From Uranotaenia lowii (taxonomy: Eukaryota > Arthropoda > Insecta > Diptera > Culicidae), in the NCBI RefSeq assembly GCF_029784155.1, contig NC_073692.1, forward strand, positions 161,167,582 to 161,231,581: a stretch of DNA of 64,000 bases, written 5' to 3'. A program made the position numbers and the translations under genes. Each line of letters begins with the position of its first letter. The first letter of the stretch is position 1. A model generated the notes under the pieces. The model ran no database searches. It saw only the letters and a program-made list of their open reading frames with translations, and was not told the origin of the DNA. Below are positions 42,478 through 54,360 of the stretch, piece after piece.

Positions 42478-44667
42478 TTCAAAATAAAACACAAAAACTT
42501 AAAGTAAATATTTCACATTTTATGTAATATACATGATTTTGAATGCTTAATAATTTACCCATTACGATAAAGAAAATGTTGGTATAAGTCTTTCGAAATT
42601 ACCTTCGTGTTGGCCATTACGCTGTGAAGAAGATTTCAGGGTGCTGGATAAATTTTTCATCAGTCAGGGAGGTACAAGTTTTATCCTCCGAAATCCAGGT
42701 TTAGCTACCTTTAAAAAAAATTTTGATGAACTTCTTCATGCTAACATGATAATGGAAATCATATCAAACTTTTCTTAGAGTTGTTAAACTTTTAAAATAA
42801 TATAGAAAAACTATTAGCCCTAACTAAACATTGGTAGTTTCTAGAAATAAACGTTAATTTGAAGCTAAATCATAATTGGTTGATGTATACAAGATACGGA
42901 AACTAAGTCACTGGAGAAAAAAAAACAACATACAATCATATTAAAATAAAAAAAAACACACAAAATGAAACAATTCCGGCAAAGTATGCACATTCAGAGG
43001 TCGTTTCTCTTAAAAAGCTCATTGAAACACTGCAGAAAAGAACACGTAACTGTCTCCAATCAAGCGAACATCATCAACATCATCATCATCTACTTCATCG
43101 TCATTGCGTAAGCCTTTCACGTACTCCTGTGTCAGAAGATAAACTAGAAGAAACCCGACGAGGTAGCTAACTTCTGCTGTAACTAAGCCATCAACCGTAC
43201 CTTCTACTTGAAAGGCTTCCAAATTCATCTCGTTAAAAAAAAGTTCCTCCCGAGTAGAATGGATCGTTATAAAACAGATAAGCTGCAGTAGTTATGTTCG
43301 TAGAATAAAAAGAAAACGTGGCAGATTTAGTCCAAATCAACTTTGCAGCAGCGTCTCATCCGTCATCCGAGGGAATAGCTTCGAACGTTACCCAATCCTG
43401 AACTCTTCATTCAAGAAGGATCAAGTGAGATAGGGAAGTAGCAAAGTAGCTGCAAAAAAAATTCGAAGGAAAATCGGTCCTGTTCCGAGAAAAAATAACG
43501 ACGTCCTCGCCATAAATCAACCACGTCTAGCGTGAAATAATGATCTAATTTTTTCAGGTGTACCCCGAAAACTGGGACTTCGAAATTGTTCTATTATCTA
43601 GAGCCATCCTGGAACGAGAGAGATAGTTAGCAGAATGACGACATAGGGAAACAACTTCGAACTGGAAAGCAAACGATGCGTTGAATTTGGGCTGGAGAAA
43701 ACTCAATTCACGCATCATTTCTTGGGCCAATGGATGTGTTTTTTCCTTCCAGCAGGTACCAGCCTATATTTGCTCTCAGATGCGATTCCGTTATGGCGTC
43801 GAGTTTGTTGGCTTTTTTCTGGTTGAGAGTTTTCAACCCAAATTCGAAGGACGTGACTGGATTTTTTTACTCGACTGGCTGCCAAGGCAGGTGAGATTGA
43901 ACGGCATAGAATAACAGAGATTCTAGTTTTAATATTCCAGTGTTGGTTCCAGTAAGTTAATGAACCAAGATGATAAACAAAATTTAGAAATACTTCTTTG
44001 AAAAAGGTTAGATTTTAATGAATATGATATTTCTTGTTTTTATAATCATGACATTTGTATCCGTAATCTATGATGATAAGCTGAAAAGAACGATCATTGA
44101 TTGGTCGTGAGAAAAATTTTAAAAAGCATTTAAACCATCCATGAACCATTCAAGATTGGCCTTTTCAAAAGCTCTGATGAACACAAACTCTCAAATAAAA
44201 TTTAATTTTTATTGTTCTAGGGATTGGAAACATTGCTTTGATTAAGTGTAAGAATGGCATTGTACAACATTTGCAAAAACATCTCGGCATTTATGACGGA
44301 CAAGACTGAAATAGATAAAGCAAGTTTTATATGCGGATTTTTATTTAATTTAATAATTGTTTTTATAACAGGAGTCTGAGACAAGGGCTTAAAGAAGCTG
44401 TTTTCATTATTTTAACAGAATATCCTTCCATGCCGGTTTACATTTATTCATTAAACTATATTTCTAATATTATTTAGTGAATCTCTGCAGGAAATATATC
44501 AACCCATTACGTACTTTTGAGTCATTTAATGTTTTATTTTTCACATTCAAGTTCCTTCATAGTCTTACCATGTCCATATTTCCGTACAAAGACACCGAAA
44601 TTTTCTCAATTTATTCTACCCTTTCCAGGGAGAAATTTTAAAATTTTGTTCTCGCGGTTCATGCAAT
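42478..44667. other. non-coding DNA, mixed composition
   Basis: No gene is confidently seen. 43019-43228 (minus) is a 69-codon ATG frame with a hydrophobic half and an Asp-rich tail made by a GAT/GAC trinucleotide run; I do not accept it as a gene. 43300-43900 is slightly GC-richer and unique. Confidence 0.3.
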
Positions 44668-44669
44668 TA

Positions 44670-45997
44670 GGGTAACGGACATACAGGGTACATATTTTGG
44701 ACCACCTTGCAGCTTTTTCCAATATTTCTCTCTTAAATCATGGTTATCAAGATAATTTTGAACAAATACAAGTTGAAGCTACTTCTTATAATTCTAATCA
44801 TATCTAAAATTCCATTTAAATAAGCTAAAATGATAAGGGAAAGATAATTAGAAATAAAGTTTTGATTTTTCACAGTTGAGCATCAAGCACATTTCAGGAG
44901 TACGTGCCATTACTGGAATCAATTTTCAAAAGGTTTTCTGCATAGCTATGATGAACGTTGACTCACTTGTTTGCAAGCTTGAAGAATGTAAAAACTTGTT
45001 TAAGGAGCTGAAATACATGAAAAAACTTCACATGTACAAACTTTTTAATAGGATCATATTTTTGAAAATTATTGACAGTTTGGTCTTAAAGTAACAATCA
45101 TTCAGAGTTAATTTTCGAAAAAAAACTTGGTTAGGTAAAAGAGACGAATAATAAAACCCTTTTGAATGAGGGATTGGGAAAAAACGACAACAATTCAGTG
45201 AATATGTAACAAGTTTAATTTTTGTAACAGTTGAAATATCTCAAATGATAGTAGAAAAATTTTCACAAAAATATATTCAACTAAGCTAGTTTAAATATGT
45301 TTCAAAACTTAGAAAAAAATATTTGGAATTCGTAAAAATTACAAGCAAACAAGTACTTAAAATATAGTTTTTCAGCCGCTGTGGTTAGACAATTAAAAAA
45401 AAAAATAAACAGTTGAATAATTTACTTCAACGATAAACATTTTCGTTTTCCGAGAGTTATTTTAAAGATGAAACTGAACTTTTGTGAATTTTGAAATAAA
45501 AAAAATCTGGCGTTTAGATGATTAAGATGAGTTTTTCTATTTTTACTCTATTTTTATCAAAAATTACTGTTTTAAAGCATAAACAGTTTTAGTGTAGGTA
45601 CCTTAATAGAGGCTGGGAAAAAGTTGAAGAAAGTTATATCAGGAATACATAAACGTGAACAAAAAAAACTACAAGAATAACAAAGGAAAGCTGCCATCAG
45701 TATGGCAAAATTAAGAAAAAAAAAAATTTAGTTCAAGGGTGGTCAAAAATAGGTCCAGAGGGTGATCCAAAATAGGAACCTGGTGGTCCAAAATACCGAT
45801 CAGAGTAATGATCCAAGAAACAAGTTTCCAGGCTTAAATCTTGTTACATTGCAAGAAACGACGATATGTTTCGATAGAAAAAGCCTTGACCTTCGCAATG
45901 AACGGATAAAGCAGGCGGAAATTATAACATGTCTTTTTTTTATTCCAGACAATCGCAATGCTACTTCCCAAAGCGGTCCAAAATGGGTCCGTTACCC
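44670..45997. mobile_element. TA-flanked MITE-like element, TIR GGGTAACGGAC
   Basis: GGGTAACGGAC at 44670-44680 is exactly inverted at 45987-45997. Both ends are bordered by TA (44668-44669, 45998-45999). The 1.33-kb interior has no transposase frame and contains repeated GGTCCAAAAT words near its right end. The TIR is short, so confidence is moderate. Confidence 0.6.
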
Positions 45998-45999
45998 TA

Positions 46000-46946
46000 G
46001 TATGTATAAACTTACTTCGCACGGAACAATCGCGCAGGGTAACATCAAAGTTCGGATAAGATCAGAGATGCAAGGTGTCCTGATTTTTCAGAATTTGTCT
46101 TGATTTTCGAAAAACCATCCAGATTTTACAAAACGCTTGAATTTTCCTGATTTTTGAAAAAAAATGTCTGTAAAATGTCTTGATTGGTCCTGTTTTTCAA
46201 GAACAAACATATCTAATTTATAACTGATTTTATAGTCCGATGGGGAGAACATCAAACAAATCTGTAATTAAATTAATAGTTTAAACGATGTTAACCCTTC
46301 GTTTTGAGTGGTGTGTTTAGAAATAAATTGCATGTCAGCTAAGGCTCTGCTCAATCCAGTTTCCTCGTTTGAGTCGCCTTTAGTACCTGTTTTTCGCCTT
46401 TTTTTATTTATTTCAATGATGGAAAATAGTTTTACAAGGATAAGTTTATCGCGTAAAGAAGACAATTTAAGTAAATATTTTATTTTTCGGCTATCTAACA
46501 TGCATTCATGAATTAAGACGAATCAAAGAGATACGATGAGTGACTTTTCCCAAGTTGATATTTTTAGTCAGTAAATATATTTTCGTTTACACAATAACAA
46601 TCTTTAGAGTATTTCAAATGTATAGGCATAGCTTAAGTGGTTTGGTAAGACCTTTTTTTTATGGATAAGATTTTGAATTTAAATAAATGTTACAGATTTT
46701 TGAAATTGTTAAATTTCAGACTTTCTTGCTACATCGTTGATTCAAAAATTCATTGGTTTAAAATTGATTTTAACTCACGATTTTCAATGAAATTGTCCAT
46801 ATCAGATGGTTTCTTACTTTAATCAGATTTAATGGTTTTCAAGCTTTTTTCACTCACTGCCTCCTTTTACTAAATTTTTTAGGTCATCGCCTCCCCCTAA
46901 AAAATTATGTTAAACATAAAAAAAACAAAAATACATAAAGCAAAAT
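46000..46946. other. non-coding DNA with a diverged dispersed repeat
   Basis: 46070-46200 repeats CCTGATTTTTCAGAATTTGTC-like words and resembles the GGTTGCCAGATT family at 49325, 52662 and 54480. The rest is AT-rich without features. Confidence 0.3.
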
Positions 46947-48503
46947 GGGGATGATTAATTTTATTTTCTTATTTATATCACATCTTTTTAGAAAAAATTA
47001 GCAACTCGTCGTCTTTTGCATTTCTTGACAGCATATAGTAATTTCAATTTGATGAGCACCAAAAGCTAGAACGGGTTTGAACCCGTAGATGAATAACAAT
47101 ATTTGCTCCTTAATCAGAGCCATTTTCATTGGGCAAGCCCGATAATTGGAAGTTTTTGGGAGCTGAATCTTAAACCTAGTGTTACTAAATAATCGGCCGT
47201 TTTGTTGAAATATTTAAAAAAAAAATCATTTTAAATATTTCTCCAATTGGATGCTTTCATTAAATGATGGTTTTTTATGCTCTTATAGCTCTTAAAATTC
47301 CTTCAATTCATTTTTCTCATCATTTACTCAATCTTCAGTTATACATCAATGAGCATTTTCGCAGGTCTTATTCGAAAGAATAAAATACATTTTAGAACCC
47401 TAGCTATCGATCGAACCCATAACATACATTTTGGCAAACTTTTTCTTGAAAAAAATCTTTCGAGTTAACTATTGATTTCAAAATATGGCATTGGAAAATT
47501 AATATTGTTCTTTTAACATTTACATATTGGAATGAAAATTTTTATTTGAAAAAAAAAAAAAAAATCACGTGGAAACCATTTGCACCTTCCAAAGATGTTC
47601 GCATACATCCGTTTCAGAGAAATTTGACTTGTAGTTTGTTGTTATTCCCGTGGCCCCGAATGTTGACATTTTTTGTAAAACGAACTCAAACACATACCCA
47701 CAGGATCTCAATAAAACTTGATATTTCCTCGAAGAGGAACTTCTCACAAATGCTGAAACCACCAACTCACAAAAAGTGTACTATGTATGCCATGACCGGG
47801 ATTCGATCTCATGCCCTATGGCTTAGAAAACTTGAACTCTATCCTCTTCGTCACGGACTGCGGCACTTATTTTTAAGATATTAGAATTCATTGTGTAAGT
47901 AATTTATTTTACTTTCTAAATACTTCAAATTGATGTGAATTTTTTTTATCATGCTACTTCAACTTTCGGAATTGTCAAGAAGGCATCTATCAGACAATGT
48001 TTAAATATTTGGGGGTCGAATAAACATGTTAACCTCCATGCCGGATTTCCGGTGGAAAAAAATCTTACTTCAGCAAAGACATCCAATTTCGTCTTTGCTT
48101 CGATGTTTTCAATTTTTCAATGAACTGATTTTCTAAACTTTAATTTAATTTTTTTTTTGTTAACTTGATAATCATTTTTATACTTGGTCTCTAAAAAATC
48201 CCAGTTCTTCATTTTAATAAAGTGATGATTAAGATGCTTTGAATCTGCGCTTCGGGTTATATTGATTCGAACGGCTTAAGAGGGTTCAAAGTGTTGAGAA
48301 AAATGATCTTCAAGTCGTATTTTGGTTAATTTTCCATACAAAGTTTAACAACTAATTTTTTTTAATTGGTTGAAAGCATTGTTGTTTTGTTCTATTTGAC
48401 AATTTTTTCTAGAACATTTGATCTTTGTAAGACATTTTGGTTTCGAAGTATAGCGAGGAAATCAAGTATCTATCCACAGGGATCAGATATCCTCATTCTC
48501 CCC
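46947..48503. mobile_element. decayed copy of the 58858-59832 MITE family, interrupted
   Basis: Long stretches parallel 58890-59832: TTAGCAACTC(G/A)(T/C)CGTC, AACCCGT(A/T)GATGAA, ACATTTGATCTTTGTAAGAC, and the right terminus ATCCTCATTCTCCCC. The left terminus is degenerate. Relative to the intact copy about 0.6 kb extra lies around 47540-48270, including a tRNA-like segment, so another element inserted here. Confidence 0.65.
47770..47870 (-). mobile_element. tRNA-like SINE head
   Basis: On the minus strand a B-box-like GAGATCGAATCCCGG (47796-47810) follows an A-box-like TGACGAAGAGGATAGAG at about tRNA spacing. Stems are not intact, so this is a SINE or tRNA relic, not a working tRNA gene. I saw no clear A-tail or target duplication. 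Confidence 0.45.
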
Positions 48504-51500
48504 AATCAGTTGAAAATGATTGACAAAACATTTAGATGAGATTTTTATCATTTATTTTTCGAACGTTTACAAAAAATTCTATCTATTATTTCTGTAAGAA
48601 CATTAGTCTACGCAAAATCCGATTTAACTTTTTTTTGAGATTCCAGCATTACAATTATTGATTTGATTTAATTTCACAATGACTTTTTTCCCAATACAAG
48701 TAAAAACAACGAATTGTTTATTCAAATTACATTTTCCCACTATAATCAGTTGATTATCGTCCAAAGTATCCACATTTTCTTCTTTTTTTTATTTAAGTTT
48801 GTTACATAAACGAACAATGGACAAAAAAATAATTTATTCATGGACGGTGATAGTTCTGGCAACTCTATTGGCTACGAACAATTGGCTTTGGAATTTTATA
48901 TCATTCGTTCACTTGAATGTAATTTTAAACACATTTAAAAATAATAGAAAATTACATTTAAATGCTACATGATTTGAATTTTTAAAGTTTACATTTTACA
49001 CTCAACGACAGACGATATTGAATGTTTGAGATTTTAACAGGGCATTATATGTATAAGGTGTCGATTTTCATTGCAATTTCAGGTAGCAAATAGATTGAAC
49101 TCAAAACAAAATGAGTAATTTTGGTGGATGATAAAATTCAGTTAATCGTATTTCAAAATTTTTCATTAACATTATAAATAGCTATGTAGAAAGTTAAGAG
49201 ATTAAAAACTACCACACTGACTGAAAAAAATTATTTCAATTGATTGTATGATATAAAGATTAATTGATGTAAAGCCCTTTGGTTTTATTGGTAGAACTCA
49301 AGAATAGAGTTGATAGAATTTTTCTCACACTCATCCGGGCCGGACAAGTCCGGGCAACTTAAAATACTTGGCAAAATTAGGGCATTTGTTTTAAGTACTT
49401 TAAACCAAAAAACCGGGCAATATTATGACAAATTAAGTCAATGCCCAGCGATTATTCAACAAAAATGAAGGAAAAAAAACACATGAAATTTTTTTGTTAG
49501 CATCAAAACGCATCAACAAAGTTAAAGTCATACTTTAGACTTGAAAAAAAAAATCGTTTATAAAATTTCTTTTTAAATCGTAGATATTTAAAACAATAAC
49601 AACTCAATTTGAGTTTTTTGTTTGATTTTGCAAATGAATTGAATTAACTCGGATAGAATCCGGGCATTTCTCAACGAAATCCGGGCAACCGGGTCGGAAC
49701 AGATCTCTCCCAAATTTGGATCCGATTTCCAGGCAAGTCCGTGTAAATCAGAGCAATCTGGCAAGCTTATGTTAGAATGAACCGTTTTTCAATATTTTTT
49801 GGACGGCAAACAATTTGAGATGACATAGGTCACGTTAAAAATTTTCAGGCATTGGCAATTAAAACTAGTTCGTTTGAACAAAGTTCGAAATATGATTGAG
49901 ACTTGAAAAATAAGAACAATGGGAATTCAAAGATAACTAGAAAATATGTAATTTTTACACATCTGTGTTATAAATTTGAGATTATGTAATAATTTTCCAT
50001 GATTTCGGTATTCTTGTCACCCAATTTAAATAAAACTTTTAACACATACTAACGTTGGTAAGCACACACAGTTAACACACAAAATTTCTATGAATTTTTA
50101 CCTTTTTGTCGGAATATTCAATTCTCAACGAATATATCGCACAACAATATATGGTCGGCTATTCTAAGTCTAGCTAGAACAAAAAAAGGAACAAGAACAT
50201 TCAACATCTCCCAGCAATTATTTAAGGTCTATCGCAGGAACAACACTCAAACAGATCTAACAGAGGAAATGATCGTATTAAACTTACCAAAATAACATAT
50301 AAATAGCTACAAAAGTGAAGGCAATAAACCTATAATGACAAATCGATCCCGAGTTATTAAAAAATAATTAATAAATATCAGCTCTGACCTAGAATTGAAC
50401 ATGAGCCTCCTGAGTCCAGACTCTTTCACTTTACCACAAGACTAACTAGTCAGTTGAATTAGGTCATGTTTCAACTCGTAACAAATAACAAAACGTAAAC
50501 AAATAATGAAAATTAGTCAATAGGAACATTTTTACGATGATGTTTATATAAACGATTTAAATTACCATCTCCATCAAGACTTCATGTTAGCTGGGCTAAC
50601 TCTCAAAACTGTTAAAGTGGACTTTTACTTTCAGACAGTCTGGATAAAAGTGATCGGGATTTGTTCCGTAGATCCTCATTTAGGTCACAAGGATGAAAAT
50701 CCTTTTACCTTTGAAGGGAAAATCCAATGACCTACAAATCTGGGCATCGAACTTTCAAACCTGGGCTAGGTTACTAGAGCTCTGCTCTCGACATTACATT
50801 TGCTCACTTCTTATACCTTCCAGAAAAAAGCATCTTCCTCTTTCATTTCCGAAGCTATTTGGATCTCTGAGAATAACCTCAAGAAGTGATACTCGATCAC
50901 TTGATTCTTGAATGCGAATGTTTTACACGAAAGCAGAATAAAGGCATGCACGAAAACATGGTCAAGCGATTAAACTGAAAACATGAAAAGCATTTTAATA
51001 GTCGTTTCATAAGACCGGCACATGTTGATAAAAAATAATAATAAATTATTTCCGTGAACTTATCTTCTTAAAAGTTCAACCACGTCTTTTTTTCTTATTT
51101 ATTGTATCTATATTTTTCTATATACAATTGAAAACACGTTACATACTTGAAATTGTTTTATTCGGAGCAATTGTTTGTCGTTATTAGCGCAGAATCAAGT
51201 AACAAGACTCTTAAGCAGTTATCGAAAGAATCATAAAGATTTTTGGGAAAACATCGAAATAAATTTTACTGTTTTAAATATGGGTTTGAGCCATCGTTAC
51301 AATACTGACTTTTTCATATTGATAATAGGAATTGGAGTAGGCATATAGGAATATTGATTTACGTTTGACTTGATGTACTCTCTGAAGCCACTTTAATAAT
51401 AAAACAATACTGACAAAGTTATGATCATTCGGATAGTTCAGAAGTGACCTCCAAAGACCTTAACATTTTGTTGTTCTGATTCTATATATAACACTTTTTC

Positions 51501-51959
51501 ATCCTTTGTCGCATTCCTTTCCACCATAAAATGTATATACAACTTTCTACGGAAACAGAGCAAATTTAAATCATTTAGTAATCCAGAAATTCCGGAATAT
51601 TTAGAAGCGTTTTGATTATAAAATGTTCCCTAGATGTTTTCTTTCAAATAAATTGATAATATTTTGTGCAGTCAAATATTGAGCGAATTTCAATAATCTT
51701 ATGATTCAAAGTATTGAAAACAGATTGATCAAAACATCTAGACTAAATATCTGAACCTTCAAATCAAAACAGTCACAAGTACCTCCATCTCGAGACAATG
51801 CGTGAATGGCAAACAATGAAACGTCGAAATCTTTTGTTCAACATCGGGAGCATTACACCTTGATAACACCTGATATTGACAAGGCATCATTAGAGGAAAA
51901 GTAATCTTGAAGTCAACTCCCACAAGTCGTCTACCGATTGCGATGTGGGCAGGGCATAA
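48504..51959. other. AT-rich non-coding DNA with dispersed repeats
   Basis: 49325-49766 contains many CCGGGCAA words and ends AATCTGGCAAGCTTA, a reverse-oriented copy of the GGTTGCCAGATT family. 50390-50455 is weakly tRNA-like on the minus strand. Elsewhere nothing is seen. Confidence 0.35.
50390..50455 (-). mobile_element. weak tRNA-like SINE fragment
   Basis: The minus strand reads AGTCTTGTGGTAAAGTG (A-box-like) and ATGTTCAATTCTAGG (B-box-like with one change) at about 50 nt spacing. It is too degenerate for a functional tRNA. Confidence 0.3.
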
Positions 51960-53181
51960 ATAATTCATTTCATCGGTAGCCTTCATCAATCTTTAGCGCC
52001 ACTCCAAAGCGAAATATGATAAATTTATGAGTATTTTTCCGGAGCCAATCAAGGGGTGGCTCCTCGTCCTTTTTTCGAGCTACATTTCTGCGAGCACCTC
52101 ACCCGACCCGAGTCCAATTGTTTCGGGGCTAAGCTTTCAGAAAAGCTACCATTCAGCAAATCATCTTCTGCCAGATTGGAGTCGATTTTTTTCGAATGTT
52201 TTGTGTTGGAACTTCTCCACCCACACCCTGTCAACTGGCTTCCTTTTCTTCGTTTTCGCGCACCTTTTGTCGAGAAAAGTTCAGTTAATTAACGGGGCGT
52301 CTCATTTCTAAATGAATCTGAAAGGACCGAGGAAGGTGGGTCAGGGGGGAATGGCGGCGTCTCTGATCGAATGAATTGTTTATGAATCGAGGCAGCTGCC
52401 GACTTGCGATGGTGAGATGTTGTAAAACGTGCCAGTAGGTTTTGAAGCAAAAAAAAAGAGGCGGATGAGATTGTATTTTTGCGAAGCTGAAAGTAGAAGT
52501 CTGATTCAGTTATACAGCAGAATGTTTGACATTTGCCAGTTAAATTGAAGATGAATGAAAGAGTTAGGGGAAATAATCAATAAAACTACTTTCAATCCCT
52601 GGGAAAGAAAGATGCGCATCTCGATATTACCTCATACCGTTTTCTAATTGTTTATGGTAAGGTTGCCAGAATTTTTTAGCACTTATCCGGGCTGGTTTCA
52701 ATCAAATCAATCAGAAAAACAATGGGCTGGTGAAGCAAAAAGTTATTATTGAAAAACCAGTAATTTTCTGCCTCTCCCGAGCATTAAACCTTAAAATCCT
52801 ATTCACGTTGGTACCTACTCAAGCAACCCCTCCCCATGGTCAGATCGTTCTAAAAATTGGCATGTGACCTTCTAGTAAGCTAAAAAATAATTTTGACTCG
52901 GAGCGAGTGAGATCTACCATGTTGATTTCATCCTATACTATGATAAGTATACTGCAGTTCGTTCAATTATTCAAAAATTCAGAAAATTACTGTTATGGTA
53001 AAGTAATCGTAACTTCTTTAATTTTCAACCGAATTTGAAAAATAACCACTTGAAATCTTTGTTTATAATTCACATTTAAGGCCAATCGCTAATCAGATTT
53101 TTTAAATGTTAATAAAATTTGATATGCAAAACAGAGGTTTCAAATAACTGTTATGCAGTTCGAGATATTTCAATCTGAGTA
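51960..53181. other. GC-richer island and a repeat copy
   Basis: 51960-52500 is unique, GC-richer and lacks a recognisable gene despite overlapping frames on both strands. 52662-52775 begins AAGGTTGCCAGAATTTTTTA and contains ATCCGGGC, a forward copy of the family also seen reversed at 49325-49766. The rest is AT-rich. Confidence 0.35.
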
Positions 53182-54053
53182 CCGTAATCCGGGGTAATAT
53201 TGATCACTTTTTTCAATATTTCTCGATTATTTTTTCTGTTGAGGGGAATTTGGCATGTTCTATATTTTTAAAACCAGTACTGGACTCCTATGAATGAAGA
53301 ACATGGATGCAGAAATTTATTAGACCTCTTTTAATTTGATTTAAAAATCGTTTTCGTCTCTGTTCAGAATATGATGCTTTGGGGTGACATTGATCAGAAT
53401 AATATTTAAAAATGCTAGTTTATCAATTTAACCTTGATTTTTAACGTTTTATTTTAAAAATATTCATAATCGAAAAAAAAACTATGATGTTGCCTACATA
53501 TAGGAGCAAAAATAATTATAATTGATAAATAGTTTGAGCTTCAAAATACAAATGAAATTTTACCTTCACACATTCCCCTAGGCCCTCCCACTATTTCCAT
53601 TTTAATTTTTTTTTCAAAGTTAAGGTTCCTATCCATTTGTAAAATACGGGCTTACTCTTGGAAAATGTCCTTTTTTTTAAATATCAAAAATTTATCATTA
53701 AATGATCATAAAAATAGCACTCTAACTGTTCATATACAAAGAAGAAAAGTTGTTATTTCACATAAAACAACCCCTTAGCTTCTAAATGCTTTTTGGTATC
53801 ATCAGGAGAGCTGTTTGTTTGCGAGCCTTGGAAAAATAGATATTTTAAGATTTTGAAAATAGATTTTTTACTAACAGAAAAAAATTTCAAACACATATCA
53901 AATTTTGCCCATTTGATACTCAATTCATAGGCTTTCTAACGTAGAAAACAGATTTCAAAAATTCAAACTACCGACTGAGTTATTGATGATTATGTGGAAA
54001 AGTTTATTGTTGGTCAAATTTACCCCAGTGATCAATGTTACCCCGTTTTACGG
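53182..54053. mobile_element. TA-flanked MITE with 26-bp TIRs
   Basis: Left terminus CCGTAATCCGGGGTAATATT and right terminus (reversed) CCGTAAAACGGGGTAACATT both continue GATCAC. They match at 23 of 26 positions and are bordered by TA (53180-53181, 54054-54055). The interior repeats GGGGTGACATTGATCA near 53385. No protein is encoded. This fits a Tc1/mariner-type non-autonomous element of 872 bp. Confidence 0.8.
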
Positions 54054-54240
54054 TACATGTTTTTTTTTATTTTTCCAAAATTTCATATTTGGAGCATAAC
54101 TCAAAAACTGTTCTATTGAGATTTTTTTGAATTCCATTTTTGAATTCAGCGCCCAATTTTACATTAAACATAAAGGTCAGTCAATAAAGTTCACGATATT
54201 TTTTTAAATTTTGTAAACTAGTGATATTTTCGGCGTTTTG

Positions 54241-54360
54241 GGTCTTTTAAGTAGTTCAAACAACTTTGTTTTGAAACCCCCGACGTTTCTTTCCGACCAC
54301 CAAAACTGGTCGAAACTTCGGATTTTTCAAAACAAAGTTGTTTGATATACTTAAAAGACC
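54241..54360. repeat. 120-nt nearly complete hairpin
   Basis: Arms 54241-54276 and 54325-54360 (GGTCTTTTAAGTA...TTTTGAAA) match at all but two positions. The middle folds further: CGACGTTTC with GAAACTTCG, and CGACCA with TGGTCG around 7 nt. The whole segment can form one long stem. Confidence 0.8.

Noticed and set aside
43019..43228. 69-codon ATG frame, minus strand, hydrophobic with an Asp-rich tail
   Set aside because: The acidic tail comes from a trinucleotide run and there is no domain, neighbouring exon or splice evidence.
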